From: a virus
Strand: one strand, 5' to 3'
DNA length: 35,501 bases
IMG/VR virus record: IMGVR_UViG_3300020463_002645
Coordinates: 1-35,501 of that record
In this document: piece after piece, positions 25,978-33,058 of the stretch
Numbering within the stretch: position 1 is the stretch's first letter
Layout of the letters: each line of letters begins with the position of its first letter
Made by a program: the position numbers and the translations under genes
The notes under the pieces: generated by a model
The model's database searches: none
Told to the model about the DNA's origin: nothing
What the model saw: only the letters and a program-made list of their open reading frames with translations

Positions 25978-27144
25978 ATGCAAAATGAAAACAAAGCAGT
26001 AGCACACTACTTCAAATACAACTATTCTGGTGCATTATCAGTAGACTGGTACATAGGCAAAAGGTGTAACTTTGACTGTACCTATTGCGTAGACTATCTA
26101 CACGACAACGTCAGTAAGCACGTGCCTTTAGAAAACATGAAAAAATTAGTTGATATCATATACGAGAGAGAAAAAGAAAATGTGTTTTGGAGCCTAACAG
26201 GCGGAGAGCCTACTGTAAATCCAAAGTTTTTAGATCTTTGCAAATACATTAAAGAAAAAGGAGCAAGGTTTATAAGTGTCACCACAAACGGCAGTAGGAA
26301 AGCGGAATACCTTTGTGATTTATATCAATACCTGGACGGAATAACATTGTCTTTCCATTTCGAACATATGCAACACAGGATTGATGAATTCATTGAAAAG
26401 TGTATCAAATTAGAAGACTGGAGACGTGCATGGAATGAAGAACAAAAGAAAAATCCTAATTTTCCAGATCATGACAGAGGTTACATACCAAAAACATTAA
26501 TATTACGATTCATGGTATACCCAGGACAATTTGCTAACATGGAAAGAATGGAGAAGGCTTTTTTAGATCATGGTATTACAAACATAGAACATAGATACAT
26601 CAGGGCACCACATGGTGGATCTAATGAACTTATGCCAACAAAAAAATTAGATTACAGCAAAGACAATGACAATATGGAATTGAATCAACTTACCGATATT
26701 CCAACAAAATTAAAAAGTATTGTTCAAAAACAAGAACAATTTTACACAGTAGAGGAAAAAGAAAAAATTAAAGTAAGATACGAAAACAAAAGTGCTGACA
26801 AAAAAAAATTAAAAAGATGGTTCGAAAAAGAAGGAGAATTACTTGATCGAGACTATCATTATAACGAGTTAAATTGGGATAAAGGAAATAATTTTTTAGG
26901 TTGGCAGTGTTATGCTGGAATGAAGCACGTCAAGGTAACTCCACCGGGAGACATCTATATAGGAAGTTGTCACGTTGGCGGAAAAAGAGGTAATATATAT
27001 GAGAAAGATACAATTGACTTGCCAAAGGTTCCTGTAATATGTCCAAAGAACAGATGTACAGATAACACAGATTTAAAAGTACCTAAAATAAAAAATGAAA
27101 AATACTATCATCTGATCAAGGACATGATGGAATGGCGAGGTTAA
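25978..27144 (+). CDS. Radical SAM protein, C-terminal twitch/SPASM type (388 aa, architecture C)
   Basis: Core C30/C34/C37 (CNFDCTYC) with LTGGEP, then VTTNGSRKAEYL and ITLSFHFEHMQHRIDEF. The C-terminal module starts at GWQCYAG and continues with VTPPGDIYIGSC and CPKNRCTDNTDLKVPK, the same layout as in the proteins at 8697 and 28451 and the second half of the protein at 1798. A charged 70-residue helical insert (about 230-300) makes it longer than the 8697 member. Four bases or fewer separate it from its neighbours on either side. Confidence 0.92.
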   Translation: MQNENKAVAHYFKYNYSGALSVDWYIGKRCNFDCTYCVDYLHDNVSKHVPLENMKKLVDIIYEREKENVFWSLTGGEPTVNPKFLDLCKYIKEKGARFISVTTNGSRKAEYLCDLYQYLDGITLSFHFEHMQHRIDEFIEKCIKLEDWRRAWNEEQKKNPNFPDHDRGYIPKTLILRFMVYPGQFANMERMEKAFLDHGITNIEHRYIRAPHGGSNELMPTKKLDYSKDNDNMELNQLTDIPTKLKSIVQKQEQFYTVEEKEKIKVRYENKSADKKKLKRWFEKEGELLDRDYHYNELNWDKGNNFLGWQCYAGMKHVKVTPPGDIYIGSCHVGGKRGNIYEKDTIDLPKVPVICPKNRCTDNTDLKVPKIKNEKYYHLIKDMMEWRG

Positions 27145-27147
27145 ATT

Positions 27148-28458
27148 ATGTTTTGCAAGATACCCTTTCATGGATTAAATTTACGTAATGACGGTACAAT
27201 AAGAACCTGTTGTAGTTCTATTGGCCAGATGCAAGGTATTAGAAATGACAACAACAAGCCTATTAATATAACCGACTTTGATAGTCTAAACACGGCGTTC
27301 AACAGTAAAGAATTAAAATCATTGAGAATATCCATGCTTCAAAATGACGAAGAAGGATATAAGAATCACTGTAAGCATTGTATACATCAAGAGTCTTTAG
27401 GCATTAATTCTGTAAGAACAAAACACAATAAGTTTTATAGGGACAGTAATCCTTTGGTTAACGATGACGGCAGTATGGACGCAGATAATTTAAAAATGTT
27501 AGATGTAAGGCTCGATACAGTGTGTGATCAGGCTTGTATTATGTGTGGACCTTATAGTAGCACCATGTGGGAAAAAGAAATTAAAAAAGATATTAACAAA
27601 TGGTCAGGTAAAGTTGTTGACGAGTTCAATTGGGTACAGAAGTATAATAAAAATACTCTAACTCCTGAGCATCTTTTTGACAAATTACCTAATCTAAATC
27701 AAATTGAATTCAGAGGTGGGGAACCATTAGTTGATAAAAAAGTCATCCAACTTATAGATTATATGATTGATAAAGATTACGCAAAAAACATATACCTAAG
27801 TTTAGTGACAAATACGCAAAGTGCATCAAGAGATATTGTTAATAAACTCAAAAAATTTAAGGGAGGTATAATCAGATGTAGTGTTGATGCAATAGGTAAA
27901 AAAAATGAGTACCACAGATATCGTAGCAAATGGAACAAGATTGAACAAGGATTAACGAATTTATCAGATCTCGTACCAGCGAAGGAAGACAGACTATCAA
28001 CATTAGAAAGATTTCATGATAGGTGGTTGTTGATTATATTACCCACTATGACCACTTATAATACTTTGCAATGGAAAGAATATTTTGAATACTTTGATAA
28101 CTTTTTTGAACAAAACAATATGAGAGCCTTAATTGCATTGAACAGCATTAAAGATAGGCCAGAAATGTTTCATACCATTGTTGATTACGAAGCACGTATT
28201 AAACACGTGCAAGAACTTAAGAATTTACAAGGCAAACTTAAAATGCACCAATGGACTGACGGGTTCGGCCAACGTAATCTATCATACTTTAATAAATTAA
28301 TGAAGGCTTTATCTAGACCACAGGAAAAAAATTCTACAGAATTAGTTGAAAAGTTTTTAAAATGGTGTTATACTATAGAAATAAACAGAGAACAGAAAGT
28401 TTATGATTATTTTCCAGAACTTAAAATTTTGGAAAAACAAAGGGCATTATATGAATGA
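27148..28458 (+). CDS. Twitch radical SAM protein (436 aa, architecture A)
   Basis: Cysteine module C3, C21-C22, C75/C78, then core C126/C130/C133 (CDQACIMC; Asp replaces the usual Asn after the first Cys). FRGGEP follows, with the Arg-Gly-Gly-Glu seen also at 14016. IIRCSVDAIGKKNEYHRYRS comes after that, and the end YDYFPELKILEKQRALYE fits the class. The first Cys at residue 3 makes the module as short as possible, and there is no in-frame extension. GAGG precedes the ATG across a 3-base gap. It overlaps the next gene by 8 bases. Confidence 0.92.
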   Translation: MFCKIPFHGLNLRNDGTIRTCCSSIGQMQGIRNDNNKPINITDFDSLNTAFNSKELKSLRISMLQNDEEGYKNHCKHCIHQESLGINSVRTKHNKFYRDSNPLVNDDGSMDADNLKMLDVRLDTVCDQACIMCGPYSSTMWEKEIKKDINKWSGKVVDEFNWVQKYNKNTLTPEHLFDKLPNLNQIEFRGGEPLVDKKVIQLIDYMIDKDYAKNIYLSLVTNTQSASRDIVNKLKKFKGGIIRCSVDAIGKKNEYHRYRSKWNKIEQGLTNLSDLVPAKEDRLSTLERFHDRWLLIILPTMTTYNTLQWKEYFEYFDNFFEQNNMRALIALNSIKDRPEMFHTIVDYEARIKHVQELKNLQGKLKMHQWTDGFGQRNLSYFNKLMKALSRPQEKNSTELVEKFLKWCYTIEINREQKVYDYFPELKILEKQRALYE

Positions 28459-29575
28459 TTTGAAATGGAGTGACTATGATTTTACTAAAATCCCTTATGA
28501 TGAAATTGTTAAAGTCGGACAAAGGACGCTCTTATACAGAGATCTGTTTACTGTCAGTTGGCTTCTTGGTCGCTTTTGCAACTATCGTTGCAGTTATTGT
28601 TGGCCATACGCCAGATCAGATAAAAAAGATCACAGGCCAACAGAGTTATGTCTTTCTACGATCGATGAGATAAAGAGACAAGCACGTGACAATGGTTTTA
28701 ACAGTTTTCATTTTTCTCTCAGCGGTGGCGAGCCTACCTTTCACCCTGGCTACTTGGCCATTCTCGACCATCTCGGTGATGATGTTAGCAATACTAATTA
28801 CACTTCTGTTCACATGACAAGCAACTGCTCCAGAAACATGAAATGGTTTGAAGAATATGTCAAAAAAGTCGCACCGTTCCATAGAGCCAGTATCACGGCC
28901 TCATACCACAGGGAACACGTTAACACACAAGAAAAAAGAGAACAATTCGCAGACAAGTTATGCTTCGTCCAAGAACATGACGTACAAGTCACAATCAACC
29001 AAGTTATGGTTCCAGAATGGTTCGATGAACTATATGAGGAATCATTATATTTCCACAACAGAGGTATTAACGTTACGCTCAAACCTCAATCGGATCCAAC
29101 AGCGTCGAGAGTTGTTGAAGGGTACTCGAAAGAGATGCTTGACAAGTTATACAATGGAATGCCTCAGCGAGGATTCACAGAAGTCAAAAACAAATATGTC
29201 AGCAGACCTAAACCTCAGTTTCAATTACCTCCTACCACTGTTAGCAAAAACATGGAGAAGGTTCCTGCTCACTTTCAAGTAGAATTCGAGGACAATAAAG
29301 GAAAAAAATGGTATATGGATCAAGCAGAAAGATTTAATGCATTTAACTTTAATAGATTCAAAGGATGGAACTGTAATTCGGGTTATCAAGGAATAATAAT
29401 TCGGGAGCCTGATGGCTCTATAAAAAGATCGTATAGTTGTGACGACAAACCCTTGGGTAATATAGAGACTGGATTTAAATTATTCGATAAACCTCAGATG
29501 TGTATTACAAAATCGTGCGTATCTAGTGCTGACAGTAAGATTCCAAAGGAAAAAGTAAATGGCATCAATTTATAG
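28451..29575 (+). CDS. Radical SAM protein, C-terminal twitch/SPASM type (374 aa, architecture C)
   Basis: Core C43/C47/C50 (CNYRCSYC) with LSGGEPTFHPGY, then ASITASYHREHV and a C-terminal module GWNCNSG, SYSCDDKPLGNI and CITKSCVSSADSK. The spacing follows the other C members, though the final CxC of 8697 becomes a single Cys followed by Val-Ser-Ser. The start at 28451 gives an 8-base overlap; an in-frame ATG at 28403 would overlap by 56 and is less likely. Between about 28560 and 29100 G+C and codon use are visibly higher than in the neighbours, which may point to a different recent origin. It is the last gene of the radical SAM run. Confidence 0.9.
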   Translation: MNDLKWSDYDFTKIPYDEIVKVGQRTLLYRDLFTVSWLLGRFCNYRCSYCWPYARSDKKDHRPTELCLSTIDEIKRQARDNGFNSFHFSLSGGEPTFHPGYLAILDHLGDDVSNTNYTSVHMTSNCSRNMKWFEEYVKKVAPFHRASITASYHREHVNTQEKREQFADKLCFVQEHDVQVTINQVMVPEWFDELYEESLYFHNRGINVTLKPQSDPTASRVVEGYSKEMLDKLYNGMPQRGFTEVKNKYVSRPKPQFQLPPTTVSKNMEKVPAHFQVEFEDNKGKKWYMDQAERFNAFNFNRFKGWNCNSGYQGIIIREPDGSIKRSYSCDDKPLGNIETGFKLFDKPQMCITKSCVSSADSKIPKEKVNGINL

Positions 29576-30608
29576 CAATGGCGTTTTTGATAACAAGCCT
29601 AATTGGTTCCATTGGGAAGTAAACGGAGTTAAATGGGGCAATCTAGCAGATGTGGTAAAGTCGGGCCACGAAATAACAGATTGTAGTTTTTATGCCCAAC
29701 AGTTACCTAAGGATGTTGATGATCTAAGAACAGAATCTGAAAGATACATAGATTCCATAATTAAGTCTTGCGGTTACAAAAAGTTTGCAGTATTGCTGAG
29801 TGGTTTAGATAGTGAAATTATTGCAAGGTATCTTTGTAAATTAAAATTAGATGTAGAGTTTTGGTATTGCAAATTTTGGTTTGAAAATGACGACAATTTA
29901 AATTTAGTAAAAGATATTGCCAAAGAATTGGATAGGAAACTCCATGTTGTAGAATGGGATTGGTACAAAGACAGAAATAAAATGTTTCAAGCGGCACTTG
30001 ATCACCTGCAACCATGCACAGTAAAGAATACACACGGAAACACAGTTGAACATATACCTCAAGATAGATATGTTTTTATTGGATCCAGAAATATAGAAAT
30101 ATATTTTAATGCACGTTATCTTAAACAAATAGCACAAGAAGGCGGACATAAAAATTTTCACAAACCCGGAAGAAAATGTTTTATAGACACTAGACAATTT
30201 TCTCCCAGGACTGCTTTGCAAAAGTTAGAAAGACACGGAACATCTATATTCTGGAACAATGATGCCAGATGTGCTAGTAGTATTTTCAGAGACAAAAGAT
30301 TTATTGTATACGATTCTGGTGATGCCGCTGGAGATATGCATGACAAGGATATATTTTTCGAACTATGGCCAGACTGTAAGTTTAAAGATAAAACTGACCC
30401 GTGGGTTGGAGGTAACATGAAATACATATGGGAAAACAAATTTCCCGGATATAGAAAAAGCAGAGAAAAAGCGTGTGTAGAAATGCAGAGACGATATATG
30501 CAAATGAAGTATGGGCAAGTAAAAAGTGTTTGTGGACACGTTCAGGTTCCAATATACGATAATCTTTGGGTATTTGGCGACCTGATGAATATAGATGAAA
30601 TACTATAA
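29559..30608 (+). CDS. PP-loop ATP pyrophosphatase-like protein (349 aa)
   Basis: AVLLSGLDSEIIARYL (77-92) matches the PP-loop of N-type ATP pyrophosphatases (SGGxDS in asparagine synthetase, NAD synthetase and related adenylating enzymes), with Leu in place of the second Gly and a following Glu. VEFWYCKFWFENDDNLNLVK and a HVVEWDW segment fit the next strands of that fold. No glutaminase domain precedes it, so ammonia or another nucleophile would be needed. The C-terminal 200 residues show no family I can name; RYVFIGSRNIEIYFNARYL probably contributes the substrate pocket. It overlaps the last radical SAM gene by 17 bases and shares one base with the next ATG. Carboxylate adenylation is a reasonable guess, not a demonstrated role. 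Confidence 0.65.
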   Translation: MASIYSNGVFDNKPNWFHWEVNGVKWGNLADVVKSGHEITDCSFYAQQLPKDVDDLRTESERYIDSIIKSCGYKKFAVLLSGLDSEIIARYLCKLKLDVEFWYCKFWFENDDNLNLVKDIAKELDRKLHVVEWDWYKDRNKMFQAALDHLQPCTVKNTHGNTVEHIPQDRYVFIGSRNIEIYFNARYLKQIAQEGGHKNFHKPGRKCFIDTRQFSPRTALQKLERHGTSIFWNNDARCASSIFRDKRFIVYDSGDAAGDMHDKDIFFELWPDCKFKDKTDPWVGGNMKYIWENKFPGYRKSREKACVEMQRRYMQMKYGQVKSVCGHVQVPIYDNLWVFGDLMNIDEIL

Positions 30609-31678
30609 TGACTAAATTTATACATAAAAATGAAGTGGTATTAGAAACAAATCATACATCTCCGCACGAGATTGAAATTGACGAATATGATATTAATACC
30701 AGTAATTGGTTTTTCTTAAAAAATAATATTAAAATATATGATAGAATGGAAGGCGTACACCAAAAAGACAATGTTGAATTTGTTTTGATTGAGAATTCAA
30801 AAACAGATGAAAGAATTAGAACACTTGTAGAAGCAAACCTACAAAACATGGTGCCATGGGCACCTGTGGTACGTAAACCAAGCAATCATAGACACCAAAT
30901 TATTGTTCATGATAATGTGTTGTTGCCTAAGGACTGGTTCCTCGAAATATATCATAAAATTAAAACTGCAAAACAAAAAATTAAAATTATAGCAAAAGAT
31001 CTAACTGAAGTTACCATATTGCAAGATATTAGGCAGGCCAATACATGGATGGACACATTCAATAAATGTTTTCCATTCAACAATGAAAGATTGTTTAACA
31101 CCTTTATTGATCAAACAAAAGAACCAATAGATACTTTTATAGGAGTGGCAAGTGGCTTCAAACCTTTGTTATTTTTAAAAAATATAGGTTATACTCCTAA
31201 CACTAAGATGTATTTGTTTGATACAAATAAAGATATGTTGGATCTTAAAAAATGGACATACGAAGATTGGAATGGCGAAAAGGATTCTTATATTAATCGA
31301 ATTGAAGGCATCGATTGTGTAAAACAAAATTACAATAAAATGTGGAGCAGGGATTTTTCTATGTTTGGATATGACATGAAAGCGGACCTAGCCGAAATGT
31401 TTTTCTATATTAAACCTAAACTTATAAATGATAGCATCACACATTTTAAAGAATATGTTGAACCAGTTGGTAAAACTGTGATCTGGTGGGACGGAGTATT
31501 CAAATATCCTCCCTACTTCTACAACAAAACTAAAAAACACATAGATAATGAATTCGAGCAATTCTTACAAGGCATAGAAAAAATGGACAAAAACTGCATT
31601 TGCTACGGTAATGACCCATGGAAATACAGTTATAATAATGTGAAAATAGATGTGCTTAGATCTAAATTATATAAATAA
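30608..31678 (+). CDS. Hypothetical protein with ASGFK Rossmann-like core (356 aa)
   Basis: Unassigned. Residues 172-210 (EPIDTFIGVASGFKPLLFL, then KMYLFDTNKDM) closely match residues 29-60 of the protein at 11304. The pattern is a glycine-containing turn after a hydrophobic strand and an acidic residue ending the next strand, as in SAM-binding Rossmann folds. The first 165 residues form a separate domain absent from the shorter relative, including HRHQIIVHDNVLLPKDWFLE. GKTVIWWDGVFKYPPYFYN near the C-terminus corresponds in position to GKTNFIHISNIFSW of the relative. The 3' end carries a TATAAATA late-promoter octamer for the next gene. Start by TAATG overlap. Confidence 0.7.
   Translation: MTKFIHKNEVVLETNHTSPHEIEIDEYDINTSNWFFLKNNIKIYDRMEGVHQKDNVEFVLIENSKTDERIRTLVEANLQNMVPWAPVVRKPSNHRHQIIVHDNVLLPKDWFLEIYHKIKTAKQKIKIIAKDLTEVTILQDIRQANTWMDTFNKCFPFNNERLFNTFIDQTKEPIDTFIGVASGFKPLLFLKNIGYTPNTKMYLFDTNKDMLDLKKWTYEDWNGEKDSYINRIEGIDCVKQNYNKMWSRDFSMFGYDMKADLAEMFFYIKPKLINDSITHFKEYVEPVGKTVIWWDGVFKYPPYFYNKTKKHIDNEFEQFLQGIEKMDKNCICYGNDPWKYSYNNVKIDVLRSKLYK
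31670..31677 (+). promoter_or_regulatory. T4-type late promoter octamer
   Basis: TATAAATA is an exact match to the T4 late promoter -10 element, which is recognised by the phage sigma factor gp55 family without a -35. It overlaps the last codons of the upstream gene, and transcription would begin about 31683, at the edge of the palindrome. It lies 48 bases before the ATG at 31718, which has its own strong ribosome binding site. An octamer this AT-rich can occur by chance in such DNA, so its position is the main support. Confidence 0.55.
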
Positions 31679-31682
31679 CAGC

Positions 31683-31700
31683 AAATATAACGTTATATTT
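31683..31700 (+). repeat. Perfect 18-bp palindrome in the 5' leader
   Basis: AAATATAACGTTATATTT reads identically on both strands. As RNA it would fold into a 7-bp AU hairpin with an ACGU loop at the predicted 5' end of the late transcript, ahead of the Shine-Dalgarno at 31704-31709. As DNA it could be an operator. A 5'-terminal hairpin is a known mRNA-stabilising arrangement in T4-like phages; its use here is inference. Confidence 0.55.
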
Positions 31701-31703
31701 TAA

Positions 31704-31709
31704 AGAGGA
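31704..31709 (+). promoter_or_regulatory. Strong ribosome binding site
   Basis: AGAGGA within AAAGAGGAA, with 8-9 bases to the ATG at 31718. It is one of the best Shine-Dalgarno sites in the window and belongs to the only + strand gene that is not translationally coupled to the gene before it, which fits independent high expression. Confidence 0.7.
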
Positions 31710-31717
31710 ATAAAACC

Positions 31718-32056
31718 ATGGCAACAATACAACATAAAGTAAGTTACACGAGAGCGAATGCAGAAACACCATTCTTTCACGCTTATGAAGGAAAGTCAAC
31801 AGACATGGATGCTTTGGCGACGCATATAAAAACTAACTTTGAAGATACTGCTAAAACTAGCAATGCAATAACTACTACTTCTTCAGATTTTCTTACACAC
31901 ACGGTCACTAGAAGATTTAAAGACGAAGCAACTTTAAATGAGTTCTTAAATGACGGTAATGTAAGTTCTTTTATCACTGAAAGAAACAATTATTGTAATG
32001 CTAATGGTATCACTAAAGATATCGAAGTATCAGAGCAAGACGACTTAACTTTTTAA
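31718..32056 (+). CDS. Small late-expressed protein, unknown function (112 aa)
   Basis: Not recognised. It starts MATIQHKVSYTRANAETPFF and is rich in Thr, Ser, Asp and Asn. TVTRRFKDEATLNEFLND and FITERNNYCNANGITKD suggest beta-alpha-beta elements, perhaps a small ferredoxin-like or dimeric alpha/beta fold. There is no signal peptide, membrane segment or cluster motif, and only one Cys. It has its own late promoter candidate, palindromic leader and strong ribosome binding site, and is separated from both neighbours, unlike nearly every other gene here. This fits an abundant late protein such as a minor virion component, or a small protein that the surrounding enzymes act on. Both ideas are inference. 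Confidence 0.75.
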   Translation: MATIQHKVSYTRANAETPFFHAYEGKSTDMDALATHIKTNFEDTAKTSNAITTTSSDFLTHTVTRRFKDEATLNEFLNDGNVSSFITERNNYCNANGITKDIEVSEQDDLTF

Positions 32057-32074
32057 GACGTTTTGTAATTACAG

Positions 32075-32103
32075 TTCATACCACCAATAAATATTGGTAT
32101 GAA
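32075..32103 (+). repeat. 9-bp inverted repeat covering a start codon
   Basis: TTCATACCA (32075-32083) is the exact reverse complement of TGGTATGAA (32095-32103), with an 11-base loop between (CCAATAAATAT). The ATG of the oxygenase gene (32099-32101) lies in the 3' arm, and there is no Shine-Dalgarno upstream, so a hairpin would hide the start. The loop holds AATAAATA, one base off the late promoter octamer. No U-tract follows, so a rho-independent terminator is unlikely. Confidence 0.55.
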
Positions 32104-33058
32104 ACATAGAATTTATCTGGACGAGATTCCAGAACAGCACACGATACAAACTTACATTCGTGAGTCAACAGATTGGTTAGAACAAAGATCAAAAGTTGAC
32201 TCACGTTTTTCTTACGACAATACTAAAATTTGGAAAGTTACAGGTCTTGATCTAGATCTAGAAAAACTTAAAGTATCTGCTTATGAGTCGTTTGACAAAT
32301 ATGGATCGGGCAAAGGACAAGGATATATTTTCATCACAAAGGAAAATCAGGAAGGTATTCCTACTGATGGTGTAGATGTTTACACTGCCATGAGCACAGT
32401 GTACAATCAAGACCACATAGAGAAACTTGATCCAAACAAAAGTACACTAGGATCTAGAACTAGGAGTAAGCAACAGTATTACAGAGGCGGCAAAAATAAA
32501 GAATCTGACAAACCAAATTTGCCAAGTGTCTTAAGAAACTCATATTATGATTCTTGGGCATTCACAAAAACAACACCTGCTTTGTCGCACGGAGAACTAG
32601 GTAAACTTTCAAGCAATATTTTAAGAAGAAGCCAAATACGGGGCAGGATGGGTATGAGTAATGCCAAAAATTATACATATGATAAATTTAAGTTTGATGG
32701 AAATTATAGTGTGAATCAAAGTTGGCACAGAGACGAACCTGTATATGAAAATTTAAGAATAATGATTCCTATTAATACCTCAGAAGAATTTAGACTAGGA
32801 ATAAAAGGCAGAGCAGAGGATATAAACCTTGATCCTGGAAGCGCCTATATATTAGATACTCATAATGTTCACAGGGTATATCCAATGAAGTATGGAACAA
32901 ATACCAGAATTACAGTGATATATGGTACAAGTCCGTGGTTTGATTATGATGAACAAAATCGTTGCTGGACCTCAAATGAATTTTATGGAAAATTACATCC
33001 TTTTGAAATGTTAAAGGAACATTATTTCAATGCAGATGTAGATGTAGAAGTGATATGA
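32099..33058 (+). CDS. Putative Fe(II)/2OG-type oxygenase (319 aa)
   Basis: The C-terminal third reads as a double-stranded beta-helix oxygenase. NQSWHRDEPVYENLRIMIPI contains His210-x-Asp212, DPGSAYILDTHNVHRVYP has the distal His258, and TRITVIYG has Arg270 at the 2-oxoglutarate position. The first 200 residues form a domain of unknown role, with a Lys/Arg-rich stretch (SRTRSKQQYYRGGKNKESDK). The start has no ribosome binding site and lies in an inverted repeat. It overlaps the next gene by 4 bases, so the two oxygenases are co-translated. It differs in wording from the Asp/Asn hydroxylases at 11920 and 33055 and may act on another substrate. Confidence 0.72.
   Translation: MKHRIYLDEIPEQHTIQTYIRESTDWLEQRSKVDSRFSYDNTKIWKVTGLDLDLEKLKVSAYESFDKYGSGKGQGYIFITKENQEGIPTDGVDVYTAMSTVYNQDHIEKLDPNKSTLGSRTRSKQQYYRGGKNKESDKPNLPSVLRNSYYDSWAFTKTTPALSHGELGKLSSNILRRSQIRGRMGMSNAKNYTYDKFKFDGNYSVNQSWHRDEPVYENLRIMIPINTSEEFRLGIKGRAEDINLDPGSAYILDTHNVHRVYPMKYGTNTRITVIYGTSPWFDYDEQNRCWTSNEFYGKLHPFEMLKEHYFNADVDVEVI

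Noticed and set aside
28848-29282. A 144-residue + strand frame inside the last class C radical SAM gene
   Set aside because: It is out of frame with an intact radical SAM protein whose C-terminal cysteine module spans the same bases; there is no independent ribosome binding site or motif.
32075-32103. Rho-independent terminator after the 112-aa gene
   Set aside because: The stem is only moderately GC, no U-tract follows, and the 3' arm contains the next start codon; described as an inverted repeat instead.
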